A stretch of DNA of 64,000 bases, taken from Oenanthe sinensis. Lineage: Eukaryota; Streptophyta; Magnoliopsida; Apiales; Apiaceae. Below the pieces are notes generated by a model, which made no database searches, had not been told where the DNA came from, and was given only the letters and a program-made list of their open reading frames with translations. Shown piece after piece: positions 46,976 to 58,251 of the stretch; within the stretch, counting starts at the first letter, position 1; every line of letters begins with the position of its first letter. The translations under genes and the position numbers were made by a program. Location of the stretch: assembly GCA_028671895.1 (NCBI GenBank), contig CM053802.1, positions 37,300,201-37,364,200 of the forward strand. Direction: 5' to 3'.

Positions 46976-49900
46976 TGTGACACCCCCAGATCCGGGGTCA
47001 AGGATCTAGGCCATCACAATCCAATTCCACAATAAAATACTCACCTGCTTAACAATTATATCACAACATATCCTGGTGACCCCAATCCAAATACACAACT
47101 CGAGCCATAGCCTCAGAAAACGAACTTAAAATAATAACAGTTATTATAATTCAACTGTAATAAACTCAGGATCTCGTTGTTTCAACATTTATTATTACAT
47201 TACATATTTTCCAACAAGTCTTAGGATTCTAAACTGCAATCATATCTAGCTTACACAACCTGTAGAAGCCTTGAACCTGACTAACTCAAGCTCGAGCCTC
47301 TTCTTTCCTTTGCATCCCATGGGCAAGTCTTACTGCAAGTTTTAAAGTTTACAAAAACAAGAATGAGCCAAAGAATGCTCAGCAAGATATATATTAGAAT
47401 ATTTTGTAACTTGCACCAAGAAAAGGGTGGCAACGAATTATTATACCAACACGATGTCCAACAATATCAGTAGATAATTTGCAATACTTTTCCAGCAGAA
47501 AGTTTAGCGAAATATATTTCGACAATAATTGAATCAGAGTTTACGATGCAAGAAGATTTTCAACATAAGTATGCAGTTCAAGTTACTGCGATACCACAAT
47601 TTAAGATTCACAGTTTTGGGAACAACAGAATCGACAATTTAGCACAATGGCATCAACCACAGAGTACCATTTATTCGAGCATCAATAAGAAGGCAGTTCA
47701 AGATACTGCGAAAAGAATCAATAAAAGCTCAACAATTCTCATTCACACTTTCGCTAGTGTAGGACCAATGAAAGTTCAACAGTTCCCATTAACACTATCC
47801 TTAGTGTAGGACCAATGAAAGTTCAACAGTTCCCATTAACACTATCCTTAGTGTAGGACCAATGAAAGTTCAACAGTTCCCATTAACACTGTCCTTAGTG
47901 TAATGTCAAATTCCAATTGGAAGAAAAGAAGATACTGGAGCATCCACCGCGCCTATTGTACACGATGATCAGTCGTATAGTACAATAGTTAAGTAACCTT
48001 TTCTACTAGTAGAAGGATGATCCAAAACAGGTCATCACCCTAGGCAACACATGGGCCTTTAAATGCTGGACCGGCGCCACTCGGCCTCTTACGCTAGATG
48101 GACTGTGCCGCACTCAAGCCTCTTACACTTTATATCTCCAGTTCCCTTTGAGTACAATCAACAAGTCTAGAAGGGAATTTAATACAACCTTCTAGGATAA
48201 CAACAACAAAGCTTTCTGGGAATATTCAAATCAAAGTGTGGAAGGGAATTTAATACGACCTTCCAGAATAACAACAATCCTGTCTAGGATTTCAACCTCA
48301 GATAATGGATTCACTTCCGGAATTATGTGGAAGTAATCTCGTATATATGTGGGTTGACTCTCAGTCAACTAATCAATAAGATAAAAGCAATTGAATCAAG
48401 AAGACTCAAGAACATGACCGGGGAGTCGCTATATTAAAATATAATAACTTTAATGAAGAGTATTGAATTAGAACCAAATATAAGTCCCGAAAGACCCAAG
48501 TATATATGGGAAGAATGTCAGGATTATTCATTCCTTCCCTAGTGTGGGGTTGTTAGCCCAAAAATATTCGCAGAATATTTTATTGTTAATTAAATAATCT
48601 ATATTTAATTAAAAAAATAATATTTAAAGAGTTTCTCGGAAGCTCCAAAATATTTTTAGAGATCATCAAAATATTTTAGTAGTGATTCGGGTACTCTGCT
48701 AACCCTCGAATCTCAGTAGCTCGGGATGATTAAAAATAATCAAAGTAAAACAATTTTTAAATATTGTTTCGGATAAAATCAGTCGACAATAATTGTCTTT
48801 TAAAATTCCCAATATTTAAATAATAATAAGATAATATTTAATATTTTTAAAACAATTAATAGAATATAAATATAATTAAATGATCTAGTTTTGAATGCTT
48901 CGAAAGATTTAAATAATATTTAATTAATATTAAATAGTATTTAAATAACCTTCAAAATGAATTGAAAATAATTCATTAATATTGAAACGTTATTCAACCC
49001 TTTTTAAATAATATTTAATTAATATTCAAATATTATTTAAATAATTAAAATAATTATTTAAAATAATTAAGTGGATGATCCTCAGTGATCATCAAATAAT
49101 CCTCAATACATTATGAATCAAAATAATTTTGATCGTTATCGACTACCGTCGAGAAAATACCCGACTCTCCCCGGTTAACCATCGAGTATGAATGTTGTAA
49201 CTCGATACTCCAACAAATATCTCTAAAAACTTACTATGCGACTCTAATTTTTCAAGAAGTTCAGAGTCATCAAAGAATCAAGTAAGAAAGGGGAAAGCAC
49301 AGTTTTTGGTTGATATAAACAATTTATACTCAACAAAGCTTTATAACCAAGAATTTGTTAAAAGCTCAAGATTTCAAGGACTCGAGATATTTGCATATAC
49401 AAGAATCAAAATATTCTGTAATAGAATTTGAAAATAGAGTTAGGAATCTTGCCTGGTGTCCATGATGCATATCCAAAGTTTCTCTCGTTCCTGATAGTCA
49501 TATTAATAGATATAATAATCTAGATTAGTTCTCTTAAAGAAAGTTCTACCTTAACTACTAATGAACAAAATCGAATTCTTTAACTAATTACAACATTGTT
49601 ACGCTAGGACCTCGATACTAATCCCCAAACCTATATCGAGTCCAATTATGATCATTACAACCCGTACTTATTCGTTTTATTACCTCTTATTTTGCCCGAT
49701 ATTTCATTTCTTCGGACCTACTTTAGCTACTCGTAAGACTATCCTCTCCATAGTTTTTAATCAAGTTCTTTGCACCTACGCATAGTCATGATGTTCCTTA
49801 ACAACTTTCGTTACTGGGTCGACTCGAGACAAGTCCTCTATCTTACTCGAAATCGTCTCCCAAAACGGTTGTTTAACATTTTCCTCATGTTCATTTCACT

Positions 49901-51627
49901 TCAACCCCTGTTTTCTAGCATTTTTAATAAATTGGAACTTAATCCATTTGACATGATTCCTTTTCTCAGGTCTCCCTTGTACTACTAATAACATGCTATA
50001 AAAATTTCAACTCGAGCTCAGGTTGTTAGCTAGATGAAACAATTCTCCAAAGTTCAATGTTTAATCACTTCGTAGGTTATGAATAACCTTTACTAAAATA
50101 GCTATATCTCCTAGCTCATTAATCCAATTGACTCACCGTTTGAGGCTACGCAAATTAGACTCCAATTATAACATAGACCCAGAAAATACACAGTCCAGAA
50201 ATAGTGTTAAGTATTCCAAACAATTCATTCAAAACAGTGGCTCCAGAATTCCTGTTTCTGAAAATTACTATTACATGACTTGCACTCAACCAATTTTAAT
50301 AAATCCGATTTTACTCCTTTTAATCCCATTCTTCTTCCCATGTAATCTCAGATGTTCCTAGTATTTTAAATAAAAGTTTCAAGATTTATGGAGTCCCCTA
50401 ACTAGGGTGATCATAGCCTCAAAGTTTAAGGAAAACAGGATTTTCATTTTCTGCGCTTCCGTTACTAAATCCGCCATAACTTTTGACTCGTAACTCCAAA
50501 TGACGCAAAATTAGCGCCCAAACGATCTAGAGACTATCTACTATCTAACCATATCAGCCATAAGCCAAGAACAGTGGCCGAATATTCCCAGATTTTCTGG
50601 ACAGTTTACAGCAGTAAGGTTCTAAAAAAAATTGGCATGGTTACGTTTGTACGTTCATCGTTTTCCATTTTTATTCTACTCCAAATCAACCAACAAACAA
50701 TCCCAAACTCCTCAACCAACACCAACAATCAACATACTACAATCCCAAGCAACAAAAATCAATTTAGCTCAAGAATTAAGAGTTTAACAATTATTAACCA
50801 AACACATGCATCCATGCTTAAACAATGCTACCCATGGCTTGTATAACCTTAAACAATCATCAACCAAGCCAAATGAACTCAAGAATCAAAGAAAATAAAT
50901 TTTTAATTTTCGTAGTTACTGTTCATCGTCACTTTCAACTCAAGAAATGAACATGCTATGGAGTGTGGGTATGAGAGATGTTACCATAGATGTGTAGAGC
51001 TTGGAAACACCTTTCTTTTAAGCTATTAAACACCATAATCCATGGAGGCTAGCTTGATTTCTCTTCCTCTCTTGAAAATTCTGCCGAGAGCTTTTCCAAT
51101 GGGGGAGAAGAACTGATTTTTTTCTTATTTGTGGATATAGTGGAGCGAGTGTTTTAAAAGGGTTCGTGCGGTAGTCGCGTAATTTCCCGATAACGTTTTA
51201 ATCTCTCGTTATCGTACTCTTTTTCTTTCGTCCCACCTAGGTTTTAAAAACTTAAAATCTCATATTATGATTCTAATATATTTTAGAATCATTAAATTAA
51301 TGCTCTTTAATTGTTTCGAGAATTTACGAAACAATTCTCCGAATAAATACTAATTACTTACACCGTCTCTCAAATTCTGTCACGACTTCCATCCGGACTT
51401 CCAATTTATTTTGTTGGACCAAAAATACTTATAAGTCCTATATTGATTGCGTATGCCACCGTAACATCGATACGCATATTTTTGTATATCCCGTATATTA
51501 ATAATACGGCCTCACATTTCAAGTACCTTATGAAGAAATAAATCCATAAAATCATTCATTCATAAAATGAAAAATTTTTATCCAAAAATCTTAATAATCC
51601 CAAACGTCAGAAATATGGGTTATTACA
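46976..51627 (-). repeat. Element F 5' LTR
   Basis: 4652-bp copy of 37626-42277. The 47-bp tandem units are at 47761-47901. Compared with G, the left LTR keeps the shared base at 38764 and the right LTR keeps it at 49444, so each LTR appears to have gained one mutation since insertion. Confidence 0.95.
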
Positions 51628-51632
51628 TATCT
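51628..51632. repeat. Target-site duplication of element F (right copy)
   Basis: tatct, equal to 37621-37625. Confidence 0.92.
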
Positions 51633-52577
51633 CACTTACAAGTGTGCTTTCCCTTGTTCCTAGGACAATACTTGAAATAGAAACTTCATTTTTTCTATTC
51701 AAATCTGTCTTCATTCCATTTGTAGATAAAGTTGCTCTAAGAAGATTTGACATTCTTGACTCCTTGAGCACGATTTATCTTTTTGATTTCTTTTTCTCAA
51801 GTTGCATTAGTAGACTTGACAGACTAGGTAGAGTTGTCAAGATCAATCAGTGAATTAACATTACCTAGTCTGCTTCTTGAAACAGACTGTCAGCTTCACT
51901 AAAAGGTTACTGTCAACCTTTAGCTTCTCTTTAGTGACAACATCTTTGATTCCTCATACTTTACTGTCAAGCTTGCCAGTCTTCTTAAACATGCTCTCAT
52001 CCAAAGGTACTGTCAACTATCCCGCCAAACATGCTGTCAACTATCCCCGCCAAAGTTACTATTAGGAAACTTGCTCTCTTCGATTCTTCAATCTCCGCCA
52101 AGTTTACTGTCAAGGAATAGATGCTATCAGTAAAACTTGTTGTCTTAGAATCTTCATTCTCCGCCAAGTTTACTGTCAATGAATAGATGTTGTCAGTAAA
52201 AGTTGTTGTCTTAGAATCTTCATTCTCCACCAAGTTTACTGTCAAAGGAATAGTTGTTGTCGTCTATTTCAAAAGGTGTTGTCACTTGAATATGATGTCA
52301 TAGGCTTCAGTTTGTAGAATGTTACTATCAATGATTTGGTCCATGTTGGGCATGAACACTTAGTGAACTTCTACTTCATAGATCATTTATTACATTTGTA
52401 CAAAACAATAACTATTGATACTTACTGTCACCTACTTGGCTTTAATACATACTGTTACAAATGACATTTCAAACACACTGTCAATATGTATATGACAGTA
52501 TGTTTTATTTAGTTAATTTCTAATTAATATAAGTAAAATAATAGTCGGTCACATTGTTAACACCACAATCCCTAACA
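51633..52577 (-). repeat. Element E 3' LTR, right part
   Basis: Continuation of the LTR that starts at 37301, ending CCCTAACA. It carries a dense array of the E-specific word (ACTGTCAA or TTGACAGT), with about 15 copies between 51880 and 52505. An internal ~60-bp repeat with CTCCGCCAAGTTTACTGTCAA recurs at 52093, 52160 and 52227. Confidence 0.85.
51880..52505. repeat. E-specific ACTGTCAA word array in LTR
   Basis: About 15 copies of [GT]ACTGTCAA, TGCTGTCAA, TTGTCAGTAA and ATGACAGTATG words in 625 bp, in both orientations. The same words recur in the spacer at 57770-58240 and sparsely inside the third ORF (about 56036-56090). Confidence 0.82.
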
Positions 52578-52592
52578 ATCTCCCCCAATTTG
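52578..52592 (-). other. Element E polypurine tract
   Basis: The minus strand reads CAAATTGGGGGAGAT right before TGTTAGGG, a standard SIRE-type purine tract. Confidence 0.8.
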
Positions 52593-52757
52593 TTTTTATG
52601 AAAAATAAAGACAAATTCGAAGAAAATTGCAGATGCTAACTCAACTCATAAAAACAGAAGTGTTTGTACAGGAACATATTCAAGAAAAATTACAAGTACA
52701 ATTCTATCTCAACTAGGCTCCTCTAGACTGAGCAAATCTTCAACTTTAGCTTGAGCT

Positions 52758-55700
52758 TCATCTTAACTTCTTTCCTGCAGTCATTCTTCCATACAAACTT
52801 TCAAGAGCTTTTAGTTCCTTCTTCTCTTCATCTGTCTTAGAATGATCAGAGACACAATCTAAGACTAGATTCACCATTCTGTAAGAAAGATTCTTCAATT
52901 CTCTATAGGTGTAGTAGTTCTCAGTTGGTCCTTTGGATATACACAAATACTTCATCCCAAACATGTCTTTGACAAATCTTTCTTTTGTATAAGAGAAAAC
53001 CTGCTTAACTCTGAGTTTGTCTATGGCTTCATATTCTTCTTCTCTTGATTCAATAATCTCGCAGACATTCTTACTTAGATCTCTTTCAAATTCTAGGAAT
53101 GAACATGTAGTGAGTATGAAGATCTTCCTCAGGTTTTCATTGTTGAGCACCCTGAAATTGACAACCTCCACTTCAATGCTATTAACAATAATTCTCAGGG
53201 GCCCAAAAAGAACTGGAGAAACATAGTTAGGCCATTTTGAGAATTGATCATTTAACATTGCATGCTTCATGTTAATCTCAGCCTCCTTAATTCTTCTGGT
53301 TATTTTCTCCACCTTCTTCTGTGCAGCTTCAAATTCACTCTTAAATTTCTTTCTCTTTTTTCTTTCTTCTTTCTTCTTAGAGTCACATATATCCAGTGCT
53401 CTATTCTTTAGATCAAAAATCTCAAAGTTGGTGATGTTGAGCAGTTGCTTCTTGATCAGCTCAGTGATTTGAGGATCATTCATAGCCAAAATTTTCAATT
53501 CCTCAAAGGTGATTTCTTCAGCAAATCCATCAGAATTGTAGAAAATTATTCTGTCAGGGTTTCTGAGAAGACATTGTTATGTCCTCTCATATTCAATCTT
53601 TTGCTCAAATTCTTTCTTCTTCTTGGCTTGAATTATTCACATAACACTTGACATGAAATTGATCTCCTCAGGATAATGATACTCTTTCAACTGCTTAACC
53701 AATTCTTCAAGTAGATCCATAATTTTTTCTTGCAGGGACTCTATGCTCCAAAACTCCTTAACTCCATCATCACCTTCAAACATTACCCCATCTGAGTAGA
53801 CAATTGTCTCAAGCTCTTCAACATCTGTAAAATCCAAAGGATGAGGTTTGAAGTAATCCATCAGTTCTATGAACTTTCTAATTAATATCCCTCTCAAAGC
53901 ATGTGTCGTCATGTCTGTTCCTTGAATTATGAGTAGCATATTTCTTATCATAAAATAGTTCACATCTTATATCTCATAACTCATCTCTTTTGCTACTCCA
54001 TTTGAATAAAAAAGAATTATCTTGCTCAGAGAATTGACTTCAGACCATTCAACATCCACCTTGATCAGAGATTCTGCCTTTGATTGTGCCAAGTTATTTA
54101 TTTTAGATCTTCTGAGATCAAGACAATCCTCATGGAGCACCTCAGATATAAGCTTTCATCCCTTCCTACTAGGCTTCCTACTAGAGTGAGGTTTTGGTCT
54201 TTCTTCCCTTGCCTTCATGTACCTCTTGGGCATGTATATTTTCTTTGACAATAACTTTTGAGAAGTTACTATCGATGCAGGCTCAACAGTAGGTTCTATG
54301 ATAGTAGGTTTTGCTTCTTTGACGTTCACCCTTATTACTCCTGACATCCTCTTCAAAGCCAAGTACCACTATCTTCAAAACCTTTCCTTCAACACCATCC
54401 TTTTACTCCTTCTCATCCTTCTCCTTATCTCTATCAACCTTATTTCCAGTTCCAAATGATCCTTCACCATTGTTATTGTGTTGGCTAGAACTACCTGCAT
54501 CTCCATCAGGCTTTACATCATTATCTCCATCTCTTTTATCCTGAGTCTTCTTCACATTCTTCCTTGACTTCAACTCCTCAAGCCTTCTCAATTCTCCTTC
54601 CAACACCCTTATTACTTCAAATCTTTCTTCATTGATAGGAATCTGCTTTAAGTAGTCAAAAAGCTTCTTTTACAGACCTAGGCCTACACATGCTTACCCT
54701 TTCAAGATTTATAGATCTGTATTTTCCATCTGTAGAGTTACTGAATTTTATGCCCAATGGATCATGAGTTATTTCTGGAAATTTCACAATTATCAGCTTC
54801 TGCAGTGTCCTCTTCAAATTTTCATTTAGCCATGACTTGTTTGTCTTGATTTTGAGTTTGATGGCTTCTATCAGTGCAACTTCTTGTCTGCTTAAATAAG
54901 CCATTCTCACACACCAACTGAAACCTCCTTTAGTTTTGACAGAGATTACCCATTTGTTACTTTTTGACACCATTACAGCTGCTCTTACTGTTGACTCTCT
55001 CATTGAATCAGAAAATTTCTTGGGGTCTCTATTAGATGAGGCTCTCAGATCATTGTTCCTTTTGTTAAATTTAGCATCCTCAAAGACTTTGCTATTTTCA
55101 TTTTCATTAACCATAAGAATGGAAGCATGTTCATCATCAAAGTCTTCTCTCTCTTCTATGATCAAATCATCACTTCTATCTTGAAAGAGTTTTCTCTTTC
55201 CTTTTCCAGCTACATGAACTACAAAATCCTTTTTCACTCCACCTTCCTTTATCACAATGCCTTTCTCCTCCTTTATCACAATGCCTTTCTCCTTAGGCCT
55301 CTCCACCTTATCACCACCAAGCTTTGTAGCAATCTCAGTAGCCACACTAGACAGTAATGCTAGTTGACTCTACCCCTGAGATGCAACTTGAGTTTTCTCC
55401 TTCTCCTTTTCAGCATCTTCAAACACTTCCTCATTCACACTTCTCTCCCCCTTAGTTGAGGTATCAGCTGCCAGCTTGGAGTTGCATTCTTCTAATTTGG
55501 CAAACATGGCCTTGAACCCCTCAATTATCATATTCTCTAAGGAAGACATTTTGTTGATGAGCTTAACCTGGTTTCTTCCAACATAATCCAGATTTTTAGA
55601 TAACTTTGTAACTTTCTGTGAAAGGGATTTCAACCTTTCATCAGCTTGTTTGGAGGATTTAGAGGCAGTGGTGGTTCTTACACTCTCTGGTTTTTTCTGA

Positions 55701-57578
55701 GTGATCTCATCACTCCTCACCAACTGCCTCTCAAGGCCTATTACCTTAGATATTGAGGCTCCCACATTTTTCTTTTTTATTTGGCCTTGTTCAGGGCCCT
55801 CTCCTTTTGCCTGGGATTTTCCCAGCCCCTCATTTTTATGCCCACTTCTCTTTTCTTTTATCTCTCTTTTTCTTTTCACACCCTCACTCATCCTAGGTGC
55901 AAGAGACTGAGCATGTACATCTTGCATAAGAGATTTAGATTTTAACTTGAGGATTGTAGAGAAGAGAAGTGGTGGCCATTGGAGAGCTGATGTCTGAATT
56001 TTGAATGTTAACAGCTTTTGTGGCAGCATCTGTTGAGAAGTTACTGTCAGAAGGATTGACGACAACTTTGTCATTAACAGTTACTGAGGATGTGACAACA
56101 ATCTCTTCCACCTTTTAAGTAGAAGGTTCTTGTGGATTGCTATGATTAGTTTCATTCAATTGTTGGAATAGTGCATCAACATTTTGATTCTCAAAGTTGG
56201 AAAAATGAGATGCACTATAATTGAATGAGCTGTGTTCCACATTTTCTAGCCCTATTATGTGTGTTTCTTCAGGTGTGGGCTCAGGTTGAGTGTGTTCAAC
56301 CTATTCTGAAGACTCTTTACAAAATGCCATGAGAGACTGACCAATTTCAATAGATGCCTCCTGTTGAGAGGAGACATCTAGAGATGTGTTTTGATCTCTT
56401 TTAAGAGATGTGCCCTTTTAAGAGGACACACCCTGGCTAACAGAGGTTGATACCATTGCTTTCTTTCTCCTAGGCTCACCAGGGCCCTCTGTGGGTTCTG
56501 TGTCCAAATTACCAGCCTTATTTGCTGCATCTTATTCAATTACATCACCTATTTATGGAAAGGTTTCTAACCTAGGCTGATCGATTCTCCTCCTTTTAAG
56601 AGCCTGGTCCTTTTGAGAGGAACCAGACCCTTGGCTAATATTATTAATGACTCGAGAAGGTCAGACTCCTTCAAATGGTTTAGAGTGTGGGTTAGGAATG
56701 GAGAGTTCAACACCATTCTCATCACTCATGGAAATACATTGTAGTCCCCAACCATTTTTAAATTTAATCTATTGATAGTAGAAAGCATAAAATCGGTTAT
56801 GAACAAACTCAATTCAGTGTTAAGTGGTTTACTGGTTAACAAAGAATGAGTGTTTTTATTTAAAGTTGGGGACTCCATGCATTGAACACTATCTAAATTT
56901 ATTATGCCTACAACACAATTAATGATAAGCATGAAAAATCTAGGATAGTATATTACCGGTTTCCTTGTTTTTTTCTTGCCAAACACCAGTTTGAACAGGA
57001 GCATCAGGAGCTTTCCAATGTCGATCTGTAGTTGTGCACCATGGAGTGCACAATCTTCCTGATGTAGGCTGACACTTCATTCTAGCCACTGGTCTTGCTA
57101 GAATGGACCTTGAAACAACATCTAGCATCATGCTCCATTCTTTGTTGAGGTACTTTTTGTCCATGCCTCCTGAAGGGTAACATTCATCACCATTTGAACT
57201 TAACTTGGGTCCAGTATACCCAACCATTTTGAAGAACTTGGAGAGTTGTTCTTCACTTGCAGGTTTCTGAAAAGGAGCATCCTTCTCAGCTTCAGTGTGG
57301 ACAACAATATTGATACAGATAGAATCCATGGTGTAAGAGAGTCCATTGATTTGAAACTTAATGGAGCTTGAGTCCTGCTCCCCCTCACACGTTGCAGAGG
57401 TCCACAACTGTGATAATCTTGTTATTTCTAGCATAGGGCTATTATTGAGAGCAAAAGACAGGTAGGAGTTGTTCATGAAGCCAACAAACGGTTTGAAGAC
57501 TTCACCATCTTCACCCAAAGAAGCCATTATGGTGAAGTTGGTTTGGGCAAGAGAACAAATAATTTGAGGTCCAGACAT
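52758..57578 (-). pseudogene. Element E third ORF (SIRE-type), broken
   Basis: A 4.8-kb decayed ORF starting at the ATG at 57578 (MSGPQI) and ending at 52758. The N-terminal ~210 residues match the corresponding part of A in layout: a KEW motif followed by an F-rich stretch, and a later RFFM[LM]IIN-type segment shared with A. A Ser/Thr/Pro linker follows (56900-56050), then a basic region with a coiled-coil-like part (55700-55500), and charged helical regions to the C-terminus (53498-52758, many Lys/Glu heptads). Frame changes lie near 56970, 54630 and 54380. In-frame stops separate the pieces at 56726, 55370, 53637 and others. No signal peptide or membrane span is evident. A TATA box and leader sit upstream. 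Confidence 0.75.
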
Positions 57579-57744
57579 GGTTAAGGATTTGTTTGAAGTT
57601 AAAAAATGAAGAAAGGTTTAGAGTTTGAAGAACGGTTTAGAGAAAGAAGTTGCAAAGAAAATAGAGAGTTTTTAGGGCGTTAGAGAGTAGAGAAATTAAG
57701 AGAGAAATAAAGTGAAGTGAAGAATGAGAGAAATTTTAGTTATG

Positions 57745-57752
57745 TTTTTATA
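57745..57752 (-). promoter_or_regulatory. Candidate internal TATA box for third ORF of E
   Basis: The minus strand reads CATATAAAAACAT, a good TATA box, about 174 nt before the ATG at 57578, with a C/T-rich leader between. It parallels the site at 5451-5460 in element A although the two spacers share no obvious sequence. Confidence 0.55.
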
Positions 57753-57769
57753 TGTTGTGAAAAAGAAAC

Positions 57770-58240
57770 TGTCAAGAAGGAATTTTAAATGATTTTAAGT
57801 GACAGTTGTCTTCTAGTTCCATTTCTTGACAGTAACTCCTGCGCTAGAAATTACAAATACTTTTGTCAGTAACATTAGCGATTAAAGAATATATAATAAA
57901 TGAATAACCCTAATATTAACTGTTGACAGTATGTTATGCAGGGAATTTAGAAAACTATACTGTGAAAGGATACTGAAAGTAAGTTTCAGAATTTGACAAT
58001 AAGTTTCAGTCCCGCATAATATGCTGTCAAGATTTCTCAATCTTTTGACAGTATGTTTCACATGATTCGATAGTAAGTTTTCGTCCCGTGAAATATACTA
58101 TCAAGACTTTTCAACCTTTTGACAGTAAGTTTCACAGGATTTGACAGTAAGTTTTAATCCCGTGAATTATACTGTCAAGATTTCTCAAATATGTGATAGT
58201 TGGTTTCACAAATTTTGACAATAACTTATTAACATATGAC
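57770..58240. repeat. E-specific TTGACAGTA word array in spacer
   Basis: About 15 copies of TTGACAGTA[AT]GTTTCAC, ATACTGTCAAGATTT and close variants in 470 bp, in both orientations, just upstream of the internal TATA box. Two variants alternate (TTTGACAGTAAGTTTCAC and ATACTGTCAAGATTTCTC), giving a loose ~60-bp period. Confidence 0.85.
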
Positions 58241-58251
58241 AATATGAATAA

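Larger units (their letters stand above)
37626..51627 (-). mobile_element. Element F: very young, non-coding giant LTR element (LARD-like, Ty3/gypsy Tekay-like ends)
   Basis: A 14.0-kb insertion with two 4652-bp LTRs, a perfect 5-bp target duplication, an initiator-Met primer site and a purine tract, but no usable gag or pol frame. The LTRs have the same length, and I found only two base differences (38764/48114 and 40094/49444). The end of the internal region (GAGGACG, then GGAGGGGAGAC, then TGTAATAACCC on the sense strand) is typical of Tekay/Del-like gypsy elements. Non-coding elements with large LTRs are called LARDs and need proteins from an autonomous partner. Confidence 0.9.
57579..58251 (-). 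other. Spacer upstream of E third ORF (leader, TATA, word array)
   Basis: 673 bp without coding capacity. In the sense direction it runs: E word array (about 58240-57780), TATA box (57752-57745), pyrimidine-rich leader (57730-57580), ATG at 57578. It ends at the G insertion. E's pol would lie beyond G, outside the window. Confidence 0.65.

Noticed and set aside
57579..58251. A MITE or other small DNA transposon made of the TTGACAGTA repeats
   Set aside because: No terminal inverted repeats or target duplication, and the same words fill E's own LTR.
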